From Ochrobactrum teleogrylli (lineage in GTDB: Bacteria > Pseudomonadota > Alphaproteobacteria > Rhizobiales > Rhizobiaceae), in assembly GCF_006376685.1 (NCBI RefSeq), contig NZ_VEWL01000016.1, positions 1-64,000 of the forward strand: DNA of 64,000 nt, in the 5' to 3' direction. The first letter of the stretch is position 1. Each line of letters starts with the position of its first letter. Of this stretch, positions 17,952 to 26,811 are shown piece by piece. The translations under genes were made by a program, and so were the position numbers. The notes under the pieces are model-generated. The model was not told where the DNA came from, made no database searches, and worked only from the letters and a program-made list of their open reading frames with translations.

Positions 17952-19265
17952 ATGCTCATAACAGGAAGAATCAAGCCAGCAGCTCTTTTGGCCTCTTTGC
18001 CTGCGCTGGTCGCCATGGCTGGAATGGCGATGGCACAGGACGCAGCGCCTGCTGCGGCTCCCACGCCCACTCTCGATACGGGCGATACGGCCTGGATGCT
18101 GACGTCAACCGCGCTCGTGTTGATGATGACCATCCCGGGCCTTGCGCTGTTCTATGGCGGCATGGTGCGCAAGAAGAACGTGCTGTCCACCGTGATGCAG
18201 AGCTTTGCCATCACCTGCCTCATGTCCGTTTTGTGGATGGTCGCCGGCTATTCGCTCGCTTTCACCGACGGTGGTTCGTCGAACGCTTATATCGGTGGTC
18301 TTTCCAAGGCTTTCTTCTCCGGCGTCACGATGGAATCGCTGACCGGCACCATTCCGGAATATGTCTTCATCACTTTCCAGATGACCTTTGCGATCATCAC
18401 GCCAGCGCTTATTGCCGGCGCGTTTGCTGAACGCATGAAGTTTTCGTCCATGCTGGTCTTCCTGACCCTGTGGCTGTTCATCGTCTATATCCCGGTCGCG
18501 CATTGGGTCTGGGGCGGCGGTTTCCTCGCGTCGGACGGCGTGCTTGATTTCGCCGGCGGTACGGTCGTTCATATCAATGCCGGTGTTGCCGGTCTGGTGG
18601 CTGCACTCATCCTCGGCAAGCGCGACGGCTATGGTCACACCAACATGGCGCCGCACAATCTCGTTCTCTCGGTCATCGGCGCTGCCCTTCTGTGGGTGGG
18701 CTGGTTCGGCTTCAATGCCGGTTCGGCTGTCGGTGCGAATGCTCTCGCCGGTGTCGCCATGCTCAACACGCAGGTTGCGACCGCCGGTGCGGCTCTGGCC
18801 TGGATGTTCGTGGAATGGGCAATTGCAGGTAAGCCAAGCGTGCTTGGCATTATTTCGGGTGCTGTGGCCGGTCTGGTCGCCGTCACGCCTGCTGCCGGTT
18901 TCGTCAATCCGATGGGTGCGCTCATCATCGGCATCGTGGCCGGTGCGATCTGCTACGTCGCAGCCGTCAAGATCAAGCATGCGCTCGGCTACGACGACTC
19001 GCTCGATGCGTTCGGCGTCCATGGCGTCGGCGGTTTCGTGGGTGCGATTTTGACCGGTTTCTTTGCAGACACCACCATTAATTCGCTCGGCGAAGGCGCT
19101 TCCATGGGCAAGCAGTTCTTCGGTGCGGCAATCACCATCGTCTATACCGCAGTCGCGACGGCCATCATCCTTTATGTGATCAAGGCCGTGATGGGACTGC
19201 GTCCGAGCAAGCAGGCCGAAATCGAAGGTCTGGATATCTCTTTGCACGGCGAATCTGTTCAGTAA
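17952..19265 (+). CDS. amtB: Ammonium transporter AmtB
   Basis: This 437-residue trimeric inner-membrane ammonium channel has an N-terminal signal peptide (AALLASLPALVAMAGMAMAQ) and then about 11 transmembrane helices. Family marks include PGLALFYGGMVRKKNVLS, the twin pore histidines in VVHINAGVAGLVAAL and FGVHGVGGFVGAILTG, and GWFGFNAGSA. The open frame extends 52 codons upstream, but GGAG before 17952 and the signal peptide fix the start. A sigma-54 promoter drives it. The usual glnK partner is absent. Confidence 0.96.
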   Translation: MLITGRIKPAALLASLPALVAMAGMAMAQDAAPAAAPTPTLDTGDTAWMLTSTALVLMMTIPGLALFYGGMVRKKNVLSTVMQSFAITCLMSVLWMVAGYSLAFTDGGSSNAYIGGLSKAFFSGVTMESLTGTIPEYVFITFQMTFAIITPALIAGAFAERMKFSSMLVFLTLWLFIVYIPVAHWVWGGGFLASDGVLDFAGGTVVHINAGVAGLVAALILGKRDGYGHTNMAPHNLVLSVIGAALLWVGWFGFNAGSAVGANALAGVAMLNTQVATAGAALAWMFVEWAIAGKPSVLGIISGAVAGLVAVTPAAGFVNPMGALIIGIVAGAICYVAAVKIKHALGYDDSLDAFGVHGVGGFVGAILTGFFADTTINSLGEGASMGKQFFGAAITIVYTAVATAIILYVIKAVMGLRPSKQAEIEGLDISLHGESVQ

Positions 19266-19290
19266 GAACAATTCTCCCAAGAAGGAGAAA

Positions 19291-19314
19291 GGCGCGGGAA
19301 ACCGCGCCTTTTTT
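19291..19314 (+). terminator. amtB terminator
   Basis: GGCGCGG, loop GAAA, CCGCGCC and six T residues, 25 bases after the amtB stop. Confidence 0.92.
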
Positions 19315-19443
19315 CATTTATAAGAAGAGAGTCCATGGTTAATGGGGAATTAACTATCGCCGGATTAGGATCGGACCGATTCATTCTGCCCATAGCTATT
19401 CCGTTATGGGCGACAGCAGAAATTTCGGTTCGGGACTGGCTAT

Positions 19444-22023
19444 ATGCGGCAAGGATATTCGCCCTCATACCCGCTGCGTGACGAGCGGATTACGGAAGAC
19501 AGGCTCCGCCTGACCAATATCTTCCGCAGGCAGTTCTATATATTGTTCGGTCTGGCGCTTCTGTCGCTGACGGCAATGGCAGTCGGTGCACTGGCCACTT
19601 GGAATGTGGCTGATCCAAGCTTCAGCCATGCAACCGACAATCCGGTGACCAATGCGCTTGGCTATCCGGGCGCTGTCTTCTCTGATCTCGCCATGCAGTT
19701 TTTTGGTCTGGCGAGCGTTCCTGCATTGTTGCCGCTGGTCGTGTGGTCGCTTCTGATGATGACGCGCGGCGGTATTGGCCGCGTTGCCAAGCGCAGCTTT
19801 GCCTGGATCGGCGCAGCCCTTCTGTTTGCCGGCATTGCAAGCTGCTTTGCGGTGCCGGAAAGCTGGCCGATGCCGATCGGTCTTGGCGGTGTGTTTGGCG
19901 ATATGGTGCTGCGCCTGCCCGGCCTGTTCCTTGGCCAGTTCCCGCAGGGCGCAATCGCTTCGGCCATTGCATTGGTTCTCGCCGTTCCCGCTTTGTGGCT
20001 CTGCCTTTTTGCAAGCGGCATTATTGGCCGCGGCATCATCAATCCGGTTCAGCCCGTGCAGCGCGGACGGGCGGAGGAAGATTTCATCGATGAGGATGAC
20101 GAGGAAACCGCAGGCGGCGGCTTCCAGTTCATTGGTGCGCTGACCCATCTCGTGCTGACAACGACAGCCAACTTCAAGCGTCTGACCGGGCTTGGTCGCC
20201 GCCAGTCCCGCGACGAGGATTTCGGCGACATGCGCGCCGTGCGCCGCAGTGCCGAAACGCGTAACGGTGCGGAAGCGGGCAGACGTCGTGAGCCGGGCTT
20301 CGGTGGGCCGTCGGCGGACGAAGCGCCGTTCGACATGGATGATCCGATGGATGACGGCATGGACGACGTGCCGCTGGCCGGTCAGGAATGGCACGATGCG
20401 CCGCCAGCACGCAGCCGCAAGGCGCGTGTCGAACAGGCTGCGCCGTCGCCCAAGCCGGGCGCCCGCGCACAGCGTGAGGCGCAGCCGTCGTTCCTCAAGG
20501 ACAAGGGCGTGTTTGAAATGCCATCGCTGCATTTCCTCGCCGAACCAAAGCTTGTTCAACGTGATCCCGCTCTGTCGAAGGATGCGCTGGAGCAGAATGC
20601 CCGTCTGCTTGAAGGCGTGCTGGAAGATTTCGGCGTGCGCGGCGAAATCATCAATGTGAAACCCGGACCGGTGGTCACGCTTTATGAACTGGAACCTGCG
20701 CCGGGCATCAAGTCTTCCCGCGTGATCGGCCTTGCCGACGATATCGCCCGTTCGATGAGCGCGATTGCGGCGCGTGTTGCCGTTATTCCGGGCCGCAACG
20801 CCATCGGCATCGAATTGCCGAACCCGAAGCGCGAAATGGTTTATCTGCGCGAAATGCTGGCCAGCCGCGACTTCGAACAGTCCAAGGCGAAGCTGGCATT
20901 GGCGCTCGGCAAGACCATCAATGGCGAGCCGGTGATTGCCGATATCGCGAAGATGCCGCACGTCCTCGTTGCCGGTACGACCGGATCCGGCAAGTCGGTG
21001 GCGATCAACACGATGATCCTGTCGCTGCTCTATCGCATGACGCCGCAAGAATGCCGCCTGATCATGATCGACCCGAAGATGCTGGAACTTTCCGTCTATG
21101 ACGGCATTCCGCATCTGCTGACGCCCGTTGTGACCGATCCGAAGAAGGCGGTTGTCGCGCTCAAATGGACCGTGCGCGAAATGGAAGACCGCTATCGCAA
21201 AATGTCGAAGGTCGGCGTTCGCAATATTGACGGTTTCAACCAGCGTGTCGGTCTGGCGCAGAAGAAGGGCGAACCGATTGCGCGCACTGTGCAGACCGGG
21301 TTCGACCGCAATACCGGCGAAGCGATCTACGAGACCGAAGAGCTGGATCTGGCGCCAATGCCCTATATCGTCGTGATCATCGACGAAATGGCTGACCTGA
21401 TGATGGTTGCAGGTAAGGATATCGAAGGTGCGGTGCAGCGTCTGGCGCAGATGGCGCGTGCCGCCGGTATCCATGTCATCATGGCGACGCAGCGTCCGTC
21501 GGTGGATGTCATCACCGGCACGATCAAGGCCAACTTCCCGACCCGTATTTCCTTCCAGGTGACGTCGAAGATCGACAGCCGCACCATATTGGGCGAGCAG
21601 GGCGCTGAACAGCTGCTCGGTCAGGGCGACATGCTCTTCATGGCGGGCGGCGGTCGCATCCAGCGCGTGCACGGGCCTTTCGTCGGCGACGACGAAGTGG
21701 AGCGCATCGTGCAGCATCTGAAGCTTCAGGGCGTGCCGGAATATCTGGATGCCATCACTGAGGATGAAGAGGATGACGAGGGCGGCAGCGGACCGGCTGG
21801 AACCTCCAATCTGGAAGACTCCGACGATCCTTATGATCAGGCCGTTGCCGTAGTGCTTCGCGACAAGAAGGCTTCCACGTCCTATATCCAGCGTCGTCTC
21901 GGCATTGGTTATAACCGCGCTGCCTCGATTATCGAGCGTATGGAAGACGAAGGGATTGTCGGTCCCGCCAACCATGCCGGCAAGCGCGAAATTCTGGTGC
22001 CGACTGGTGAGGATGACTTCTAA
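19444..22023 (+). CDS. ftsK: DNA translocase FtsK
   Basis: This 859-residue septal DNA pump clears and aligns chromosome ends at division and activates XerCD at dif. Four transmembrane helices fill about 25-200; a charged linker (about 205-350, with [20 protein letters not shown]) follows. The motor has Walker A GTTGSGKS at 511-518, Walker [15 protein letters not shown] and [20 protein letters not shown]. The C-terminal gamma winged helix ([20 protein letters not shown]) reads KOPS sites. Its partner recombinase xerC is also in this window. No obvious ribosome binding site precedes the ATG. Confidence 0.95.
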   Translation: MRQGYSPSYPLRDERITEDRLRLTNIFRRQFYILFGLALLSLTAMAVGALATWNVADPSFSHATDNPVTNALGYPGAVFSDLAMQFFGLASVPALLPLVVWSLLMMTRGGIGRVAKRSFAWIGAALLFAGIASCFAVPESWPMPIGLGGVFGDMVLRLPGLFLGQFPQGAIASAIALVLAVPALWLCLFASGIIGRGIINPVQPVQRGRAEEDFIDEDDEETAGGGFQFIGALTHLVLTTTANFKRLTGLGRRQSRDEDFGDMRAVRRSAETRNGAEAGRRREPGFGGPSADEAPFDMDDPMDDGMDDVPLAGQEWHDAPPARSRKARVEQAAPSPKPGARAQREAQPSFLKDKGVFEMPSLHFLAEPKLVQRDPALSKDALEQNARLLEGVLEDFGVRGEIINVKPGPVVTLYELEPAPGIKSSRVIGLADDIARSMSAIAARVAVIPGRNAIGIELPNPKREMVYLREMLASRDFEQSKAKLALALGKTINGEPVIADIAKMPHVLVAGTTGSGKSVAINTMILSLLYRMTPQECRLIMIDPKMLELSVYDGIPHLLTPVVTDPKKAVVALKWTVREMEDRYRKMSKVGVRNIDGFNQRVGLAQKKGEPIARTVQTGFDRNTGEAIYETEELDLAPMPYIVVIIDEMADLMMVAGKDIEGAVQRLAQMARAAGIHVIMATQRPSVDVITGTIKANFPTRISFQVTSKIDSRTILGEQGAEQLLGQGDMLFMAGGGRIQRVHGPFVGDDEVERIVQHLKLQGVPEYLDAITEDEEDDEGGSGPAGTSNLEDSDDPYDQAVAVVLRDKKASTSYIQRRLGIGYNRAASIIERMEDEGIVGPANHAGKREILVPTGEDDF

Positions 22024-22078
22024 GCCGAGTGCAGCAGCGCGCCATACTCGCGCCAAACTGGCGGCGTAGTTAAACAGA

Positions 22079-22771
22079 ATGATGAAAAGAGAAAGTATAT
22101 CAATGATGTTCTCCCGTTTTTCAGCCTTGGTAAAAGCTGGCCGTCTTGCCGCCATGCTGGGAATGGGAGCGCTTGGTCTTGGCGTATCATCGCTTGTTCT
22201 GGCGCCTGTTGCCGCGATGGCGCAGGGCGCAGGCAGCGGTGCGGCGGCGCAACAGATTGCCGACCATTTTTCATCGGTACGCACCATGACGGGTGAGTTC
22301 GTGCAGTTCGGGCCGAAAGGCGACCAGACCGGCGGCACTTTCTATATCGAGCGTCCGGGCAAGATCCGTTTCAACTACAACAACTCGCCAATCCGTGTAA
22401 TTGCCGACGGCGAGTCCGTCGTTATCAACAATCGCAAGCTGGATACGTGGGATCTCTATCCGCTTTCCAAGACGCCGCTCAAGCTGTTGCTGGCGGATCG
22501 CATCGACCTTGGCGGAGGCCGTTTGCAGAATGTGAAGCAGGAACCGGACATGACCACGCTGGTGCTCGGCGACAAGTCGATCTTCGGCGATTCGAAAATC
22601 ACCATGATGTTCGATCCGAAGTCCTATGAGCTGAAGCAGTGGACCATCACCGATGCGCAGAAGCTCGATACCACGGTGATGATCTTCAACGTGCGCAGCG
22701 GTGTGCGCTTCACCGACGACATGTTCAAGATTGACTATCAGCGCATCGCCATGAAGCGCAAGCGTCCGTAA
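22079..22771 (+). CDS. lolA: LolA-family outer-membrane lipoprotein carrier
   Basis: This 230-residue periplasmic chaperone probably carries lipoproteins from LolCDE to the outer membrane. A long signal peptide ends near AAMAQ (about residue 49 from the first ATG). Mature family features are QQIADHFSSVRTMTGEFVQF, GGTFYIERPGKIRFNYN and TVMIFNVRSGVRFTDDMFKI. The true start may be the later ATG pair near 22103-22106, which has GAGAAAG upstream. It follows ftsK by 55 bp, the common ftsK-lolA order. Confidence 0.88.
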   Translation: MMKRESISMMFSRFSALVKAGRLAAMLGMGALGLGVSSLVLAPVAAMAQGAGSGAAAQQIADHFSSVRTMTGEFVQFGPKGDQTGGTFYIERPGKIRFNYNNSPIRVIADGESVVINNRKLDTWDLYPLSKTPLKLLLADRIDLGGGRLQNVKQEPDMTTLVLGDKSIFGDSKITMMFDPKSYELKQWTITDAQKLDTTVMIFNVRSGVRFTDDMFKIDYQRIAMKRKRP

Positions 22772-22861
22772 TCGCCAGTTTATGGTCTGCAAGCCGTTTG
22801 CATTTGCGCGATAAATGGTTAGGTTCGCGGCATCTTTTTCGTTGCTGCGAGTCCTTCCCCC

Positions 22862-23668
22862 ATGGCTTTTTCCGTTGCTACCTGGAACATCAACTCCGTG
22901 CGCCTGCGCATGCCGCTGGTCGAGCAGTTTCTGCGCGACCATCAGCCCGATGTTCTGTGTCTTCAGGAAACCAAGTGCCCGGACGATCAGTTCCCCTCCA
23001 AGGGGTTTCGCGCGCTCGGCTATGAGCATATCGCGATCAGCGGCCAGAAGGGCTATCACGGTGTTGCGACCATCTCGCGCCGTCCTTTGTCCGACGTCGA
23101 CAAGATCGGCTTTTGCGATATGGGCGATTGCCGCCATTTGAGCGCTGTCGTCGAAGCTGGAAACAAGAAGCTCCGCATCCATAATTTCTACGTGCCAGCG
23201 GGCGGTGACGAGCCGGACCCGGCAATCAATCCGAAATTCGCCCATAAGCTCGGCTTTCTGGAAGAAATGCGGGCCGTTGTGGCGGACAGGCAGGACGGTC
23301 TGTCGTCGATCCTTGTGGGCGATCTCAACATCGCGCCGCTGGAAAACGATGTCTGGTCGCATAAGCAGCTTTTGAAGATCGTCAGCCATACGCCGATCGA
23401 GACCGAGACGCTGGAAGACCTGCGCGTCAAGGGCGGCTGGAGCGACCTCATGCGCCAGATCATTCCAGCGGATCAGAAAATCTATACCTGGTGGAGTTAT
23501 CGCGCCAAGGATTGGGATGAATCGGATCGTGGTCGCCGCCTCGACCATATCTGGGGTTCCGCTGATCTGGAGGTCCATATGAAGGGCTTGCAAATCTTGC
23601 GCGATGCGCGCGGCTGGGAGCGGCCGTCAGACCACGTCCCTGTTATCGCGACATTTGATCTGGATTGA
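22862..23668 (+). CDS. xth: Exodeoxyribonuclease III (AP endonuclease)
   Basis: This 268-residue DNA repair enzyme cleaves at abasic sites and trims 3' ends. Catalytic motifs of the exonuclease/endonuclease/phosphatase fold are clear: SVATWNINSVRLR (Asn), VLCLQETKCPD (Glu), IHNFYVPAGGDE (Tyr/Asn/Asp region), LVGDLNIAP (Asp-Asn) and the C-terminal RPSDHVPVIATF (Asp-His). It is full length. It follows lolA by 90 bp on the same strand. Confidence 0.95.
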   Translation: MAFSVATWNINSVRLRMPLVEQFLRDHQPDVLCLQETKCPDDQFPSKGFRALGYEHIAISGQKGYHGVATISRRPLSDVDKIGFCDMGDCRHLSAVVEAGNKKLRIHNFYVPAGGDEPDPAINPKFAHKLGFLEEMRAVVADRQDGLSSILVGDLNIAPLENDVWSHKQLLKIVSHTPIETETLEDLRVKGGWSDLMRQIIPADQKIYTWWSYRAKDWDESDRGRRLDHIWGSADLEVHMKGLQILRDARGWERPSDHVPVIATFDLD

Positions 23669-23719
23669 TTTCGTAACAGTCCCTATATTGGGAGCAGTCT
23701 AAACAAGGAGAGAAGAACG

Positions 23720-23824
23720 ATGGATCAGGCAGCACTGTATCAACCAACCAGTGTTTTCAATGTTTCCATGGTTCGCAATGACTGCTCCTCTCACACTTCA
23801 GGACGTTTCCTGCATCACGGCTGA
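23720..23824 (+). CDS. Upstream ORF overlapping the ABC-F start
   Basis: A 34-codon ORF starting MDQAALYQPTSVFN and ending FLHHG has a strong Shine-Dalgarno (AAGGAGAG, about eight bases before the ATG). It overlaps the first 47 bases of the ABC-F frame in a different phase. The ABC-F ATG itself has no Shine-Dalgarno. It could be a leader peptide controlling the ATPase, or simply the mark of an old frameshift near the ABC-F N-terminus. A possible promoter lies upstream (TGGATT, 17 bases, TATATT near 23663-23691). Confidence 0.45.
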   Translation: MDQAALYQPTSVFNVSMVRNDCSSHTSGRFLHHG

Positions 23825-25355
23825 TGGCCGCACGCTTTTCGAATCCGTCAATTTCAGCGTGACCGAAGGCCGTATCGGGCTGGTCGGGCGCAATGGTGCG
23901 GGTAAATCCACGCTTCTCAATATCATGAGCGGTGCCTTGGCGCCGACTTCCGGCGCTGTCACGCGACACGGCAGGCTCGGTGTTCTGCAACAGAATATTG
24001 TGACTGACGGCGGGCGGACGCTGGCCGATCTGTTCGACCTTTCCGCAGCGTTCACCATGCTTTCGCGCATTGAAGCCGGGCTGGGGTCGGATAACGACTT
24101 TGAACAAGCGGACTGGCTGTTGCCACAGCGCTTTGCCGATGCCTTGCAGCGCTTCGGGCTGGCGCTTGAACCGCAGACACCCCTTGCAACGCTCAGCGGT
24201 GGGCAGCGGACGCGCGCCGCTCTCGCCGCCCTTCTTTTCCATCAGCCTGATATCATTCTTCTGGATGAGCCGACTAACAATCTCGATCATGATGGCCGTC
24301 TGGCCGTGATGACTATGCTGGCAGAGTGGCGCGGGGCGGCTATTGTCGTCAGCCATGATCGCGCCTCGTTGCGAAAAATGGATGGCATTGCCGAACTTTC
24401 GCAAGGTGGCTTGCATCTTTATGGCGGTAACTGGGATTTTTACCACGACAAGAAGCAGGAAGAACGGGACAATGCGGCCCGCAATCTTCAGCTTGCCCAA
24501 CGCGATGTGAAACAGGTTCAACGCAAGGCGCAGGATGCAGTCGAACGACAAGCGCGCAGCGATGCGCGTGGGCGCAATTCCCGTACCGATGCAGGCATGA
24601 GCAAATTGTTGCTCGATGCGCGAGAAGACAGGGCGCAGAAGACAGGCGGCAAAGGTGAGGCGCTTGCGGATCGCAATATGCAGAAGGCTGAGGCGCAACT
24701 GAGAGAAGCCGAGGCGCTGGTCGAAACTGTCAAGCCGATGCGTTTCAGCGTCGAGCGCGAGGCGCTTCCCTCTGGGCGCGTCCTTCTGCAAATGGACAGC
24801 GTGTCGGGCGGGCCGCGACCAGAAGCGCCCGTCATACGCGATTTTTCGATGAAGATTGTCGGACCGGAGCGCATTGCAATACGCGGTGCGAATGGCGCGG
24901 GCAAGACATCACTGCTGCGGCTTGTCACGGGGGAATTGCTGCCGGTTGCCGGGCGCGTGCAGTGTTTCGTGCCGACCGCCATGTTCGACCAGCAGATGAG
25001 CTTGATGGACCGCAAAGCCACGCTTTATGAGAACTTCCGGCATCTCAATCCGGATGCGAATGACAATGATGCCCGCGCAGCGCTGGCGCGTTTTTCATTT
25101 CGGGGCGAAGCTTCGTCCCGGCTTGCCGGAGAACTGAGTGGCGGTGAGTTGCTGCGCGCAGCACTTGCCTGCGTGTTGGGTGGAACGCAGAAGCCGGAAC
25201 TGCTGATCCTGGACGAGCCGACCAATCATCTCGATCTCGATTCCATCGAGGCGCTGGAAGCGGCATTGAACGACTATGAAGGCGGCTTAGTTGTCGTCAG
25301 CCACGATCAGGCGTTTCTAGATGCTATCGGGATCGAAAGGATGATTGATCTGTAG
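23778..25355 (+). CDS. ABC-F family ATPase (translation factor type)
   Basis: This 525-residue soluble protein has two ABC cassettes and no membrane domain. Walker A sites are GLVGRNGAGKSTLL and AIRGANGAGKTSLL; signatures are TLSGGQRTRAALAAL and ELSGGELLRAALA; Walker B sites are IILLDEPTNNLD and LLILDEPTNHLDLD. The linker (about 220-330) is highly charged. Such proteins bind the ribosomal E site and act on stalled ribosomes or antibiotics; the subtype is uncertain. The start at 23778 fits the domain; the frame opens at 23751 without a better ribosome site. See the overlapping upstream ORF. Confidence 0.88.
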   Translation: MTAPLTLQDVSCITADGRTLFESVNFSVTEGRIGLVGRNGAGKSTLLNIMSGALAPTSGAVTRHGRLGVLQQNIVTDGGRTLADLFDLSAAFTMLSRIEAGLGSDNDFEQADWLLPQRFADALQRFGLALEPQTPLATLSGGQRTRAALAALLFHQPDIILLDEPTNNLDHDGRLAVMTMLAEWRGAAIVVSHDRASLRKMDGIAELSQGGLHLYGGNWDFYHDKKQEERDNAARNLQLAQRDVKQVQRKAQDAVERQARSDARGRNSRTDAGMSKLLLDAREDRAQKTGGKGEALADRNMQKAEAQLREAEALVETVKPMRFSVEREALPSGRVLLQMDSVSGGPRPEAPVIRDFSMKIVGPERIAIRGANGAGKTSLLRLVTGELLPVAGRVQCFVPTAMFDQQMSLMDRKATLYENFRHLNPDANDNDARAALARFSFRGEASSRLAGELSGGELLRAALACVLGGTQKPELLILDEPTNHLDLDSIEALEAALNDYEGGLVVVSHDQAFLDAIGIERMIDL

Positions 25356-25432
25356 GTTCAGCGAATTGCCAGGGGGTCGCGCGGAGGATTTGCAGGCGGC
25401 TAACCTGCTCTATTCGTCTACAGTGATTCTTT

Positions 25433-25453
25433 CAAAATTTGGGGGGAATTTTG
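25433..25453. terminator. Weak hairpin between ABC-F and luxR-type genes
   Basis: CAAAATT, seven-base G-rich loop, AATTTTG between two convergent genes. The stem is A/T-rich with no proper T run, so function as a terminator is doubtful. Confidence 0.3.
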
Positions 25454-25505
25454 GATTTGTCCTTCGGGCCAAACCGCCGAAAGAGACTGAGGGGATAGAA
25501 TAAGA

Positions 25506-26213
25506 TTAGAGAAGGCCGAAGGTGCGGGCTTTCGCGACCGCCTGAACTTTATTCACCGCAACAAGCTTCGTCAGCACGTTGCTGATATGGAAATTCACGG
25601 TACGGGTTGAGATATTGAGAATTGCGCCGATGATTTCCGATGTTTTGCCCTCGCTGGCCCAGTGCAGGATTTCCCTTTCACGCGCCGTCAGATTGACCTC
25701 GGAAACGCAGTTCATGGTTGGAACATCGAGATGTTCATACATGGACAGATGAAGCAAATTGGCCGAAATCTGCATCTGACGACGCAACGTGGCGATTTCG
25801 CCGGAAGTTAATGGCGGATCGCTTCTGATGAAAGACAGCATGCCGAATACGCCCTGCGCGGCCCAGCAAGGCTGCGAAATACCAACCTTGAAGCCAAAAC
25901 TCTGTGCATCCGTCCAGATTTGAGGCGCCTCGGCATATAGTTTCGCCGACCAGACCAGCGGCTCGATGCTGTTTAATGCTTTACGAATAAGCGGATCTTC
26001 CTCCGCGTATTTTTTTGAAGCGTAATGATCTACCCACTCTTGCGGCAGAGAGCCGAAGCTGAGCCATTTCACCACGCCATTGAGCAGTGGAACGCGCATG
26101 ATATAGGACACATGTGCGAACCCGCGCTGTTTGGCATAGTTGTCTATATGCTCCAGAAGCTGCCCAGCATCATCAGCGGATTGCATGGATTCATAAATTT
26201 GTTCCCATTTCAT
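25506..26213 (-). CDS. LuxR-type quorum-sensing regulator (solo)
   Basis: This 235-residue regulator has an autoinducer-binding N-domain and a C-terminal LuxR helix-turn-helix. The AHL-pocket residues Trp60, Tyr64, Asp73, Pro74 and Trp88 keep exactly the spacing of TraR 57/61/70/71/85. The DNA-binding domain (175-235) has LTAREREILHWASEGKT and TRTVNFHISNVLTKL. No luxI-type synthase is in the window. It does not resemble VjbR in its N-domain. The ATG at 26213 is preferred to the GTG nine bases earlier. It sits beside the surface-protein island, 0.6 kb from the end of the giant repeat gene. Confidence 0.88.
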   Translation of the reverse strand: MKWEQIYESMQSADDAGQLLEHIDNYAKQRGFAHVSYIMRVPLLNGVVKWLSFGSLPQEWVDHYASKKYAEEDPLIRKALNSIEPLVWSAKLYAEAPQIWTDAQSFGFKVGISQPCWAAQGVFGMLSFIRSDPPLTSGEIATLRRQMQISANLLHLSMYEHLDVPTMNCVSEVNLTAREREILHWASEGKTSEIIGAILNISTRTVNFHISNVLTKLVAVNKVQAVAKARTFGLL

Positions 26214-26271
26214 TGCAGACACCCAATAAGAATGTTTTGTTTATGCTCATACGTATAATTTAGTAGGGTAT

Positions 26272-26292
26272 TGTATTCAGATTTACTGAAAC
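26272..26292. promoter_or_regulatory. Dyad upstream of the luxR-type gene
   Basis: TGTATTCAG-ATTTA-CTGAAACA, an imperfect inverted repeat with a perfect TTCAG/CTGAA core, about 60 bases upstream of the start at 26213. It is close to the size of a lux-box (18-22 bp) and could be an autoregulatory operator. Confidence 0.4.
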
Positions 26293-26662
26293 AATTTCAC
26301 CATATTACTCTCTTTTTTACAAGATTTTAATAGGTTTTCTAACAATTTTAATTTAAATGTCGGATGCTGTTTGAAATGTATTCTAAATTAGAAAATTCTT
26401 ATTTTTTTTCGCTAATAGAAATCTGTTGAGCAGGAGCAGGAGAGAGAAAGGCCGGCTAGTGCTATTTGGGCTTTTGATCCGTATTTGGCTCAAACATCCC
26501 CGCGCCGCTGTATCAAATTGCGGAGTCGCTAAAGGCTCTCATCAGGAATGCACATTCTCGAAGATTGGCTCTCGACTTCTGAAAGCTTCAACATACGAGC
26601 GTTCAGGTGTCGCGCATTATCTTCATGCTGCTTTGGTCGCCCCTCCCCTTCCCCCCGAAGGC

Positions 26663-26700
26663 GATGTGCTCAAGCGCGATAAGTTGCGATTGAGCACATC
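26663..26700. repeat. Long perfect inverted repeat
   Basis: GATGTGCTCAA pairs with TTGAGCACATC (11 bp) around a 16-base loop that contains a further CGC/GCG pairing. No T tract follows on either strand, so it is not a normal terminator. It lies about 110 bp past the end of the giant repeat gene. Confidence 0.6.
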
Positions 26701-26811
26701 AGTTGGCATTGGTTATTAATATAAGTCTTGCTGGTTATCTCAAAATATCCTCATTTTATGAGAATCTTTTTGAATACCGAGAGAGAATATTCAGTTCTAT
26801 TATGTGATCCT

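Larger units (their letters stand above)
26214..26811. other. AT-rich intergenic region at the island edge
   Basis: This 598-bp region lies between the luxR-type start and the end of the giant repeat gene. The first 200 bases are strongly AT-rich. It holds the dyad at 26272-26292 and the hairpin at 26663-26700. No convincing ORF is seen: an open frame at 26426-26719 has no family likeness or ribosome site. Confidence 0.6.

Noticed and set aside
19465-22338. A 957-codon minus-strand open frame opposite ftsK
   Set aside because: It is a shadow of high-GC codon use in ftsK; no family motif is visible and ftsK is complete.
26426-26719. An open frame of 97 codons between the luxR-type and giant genes
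   Set aside because: No ribosome site, no family likeness, and the inverted repeat at 26663-26700 lies within it.
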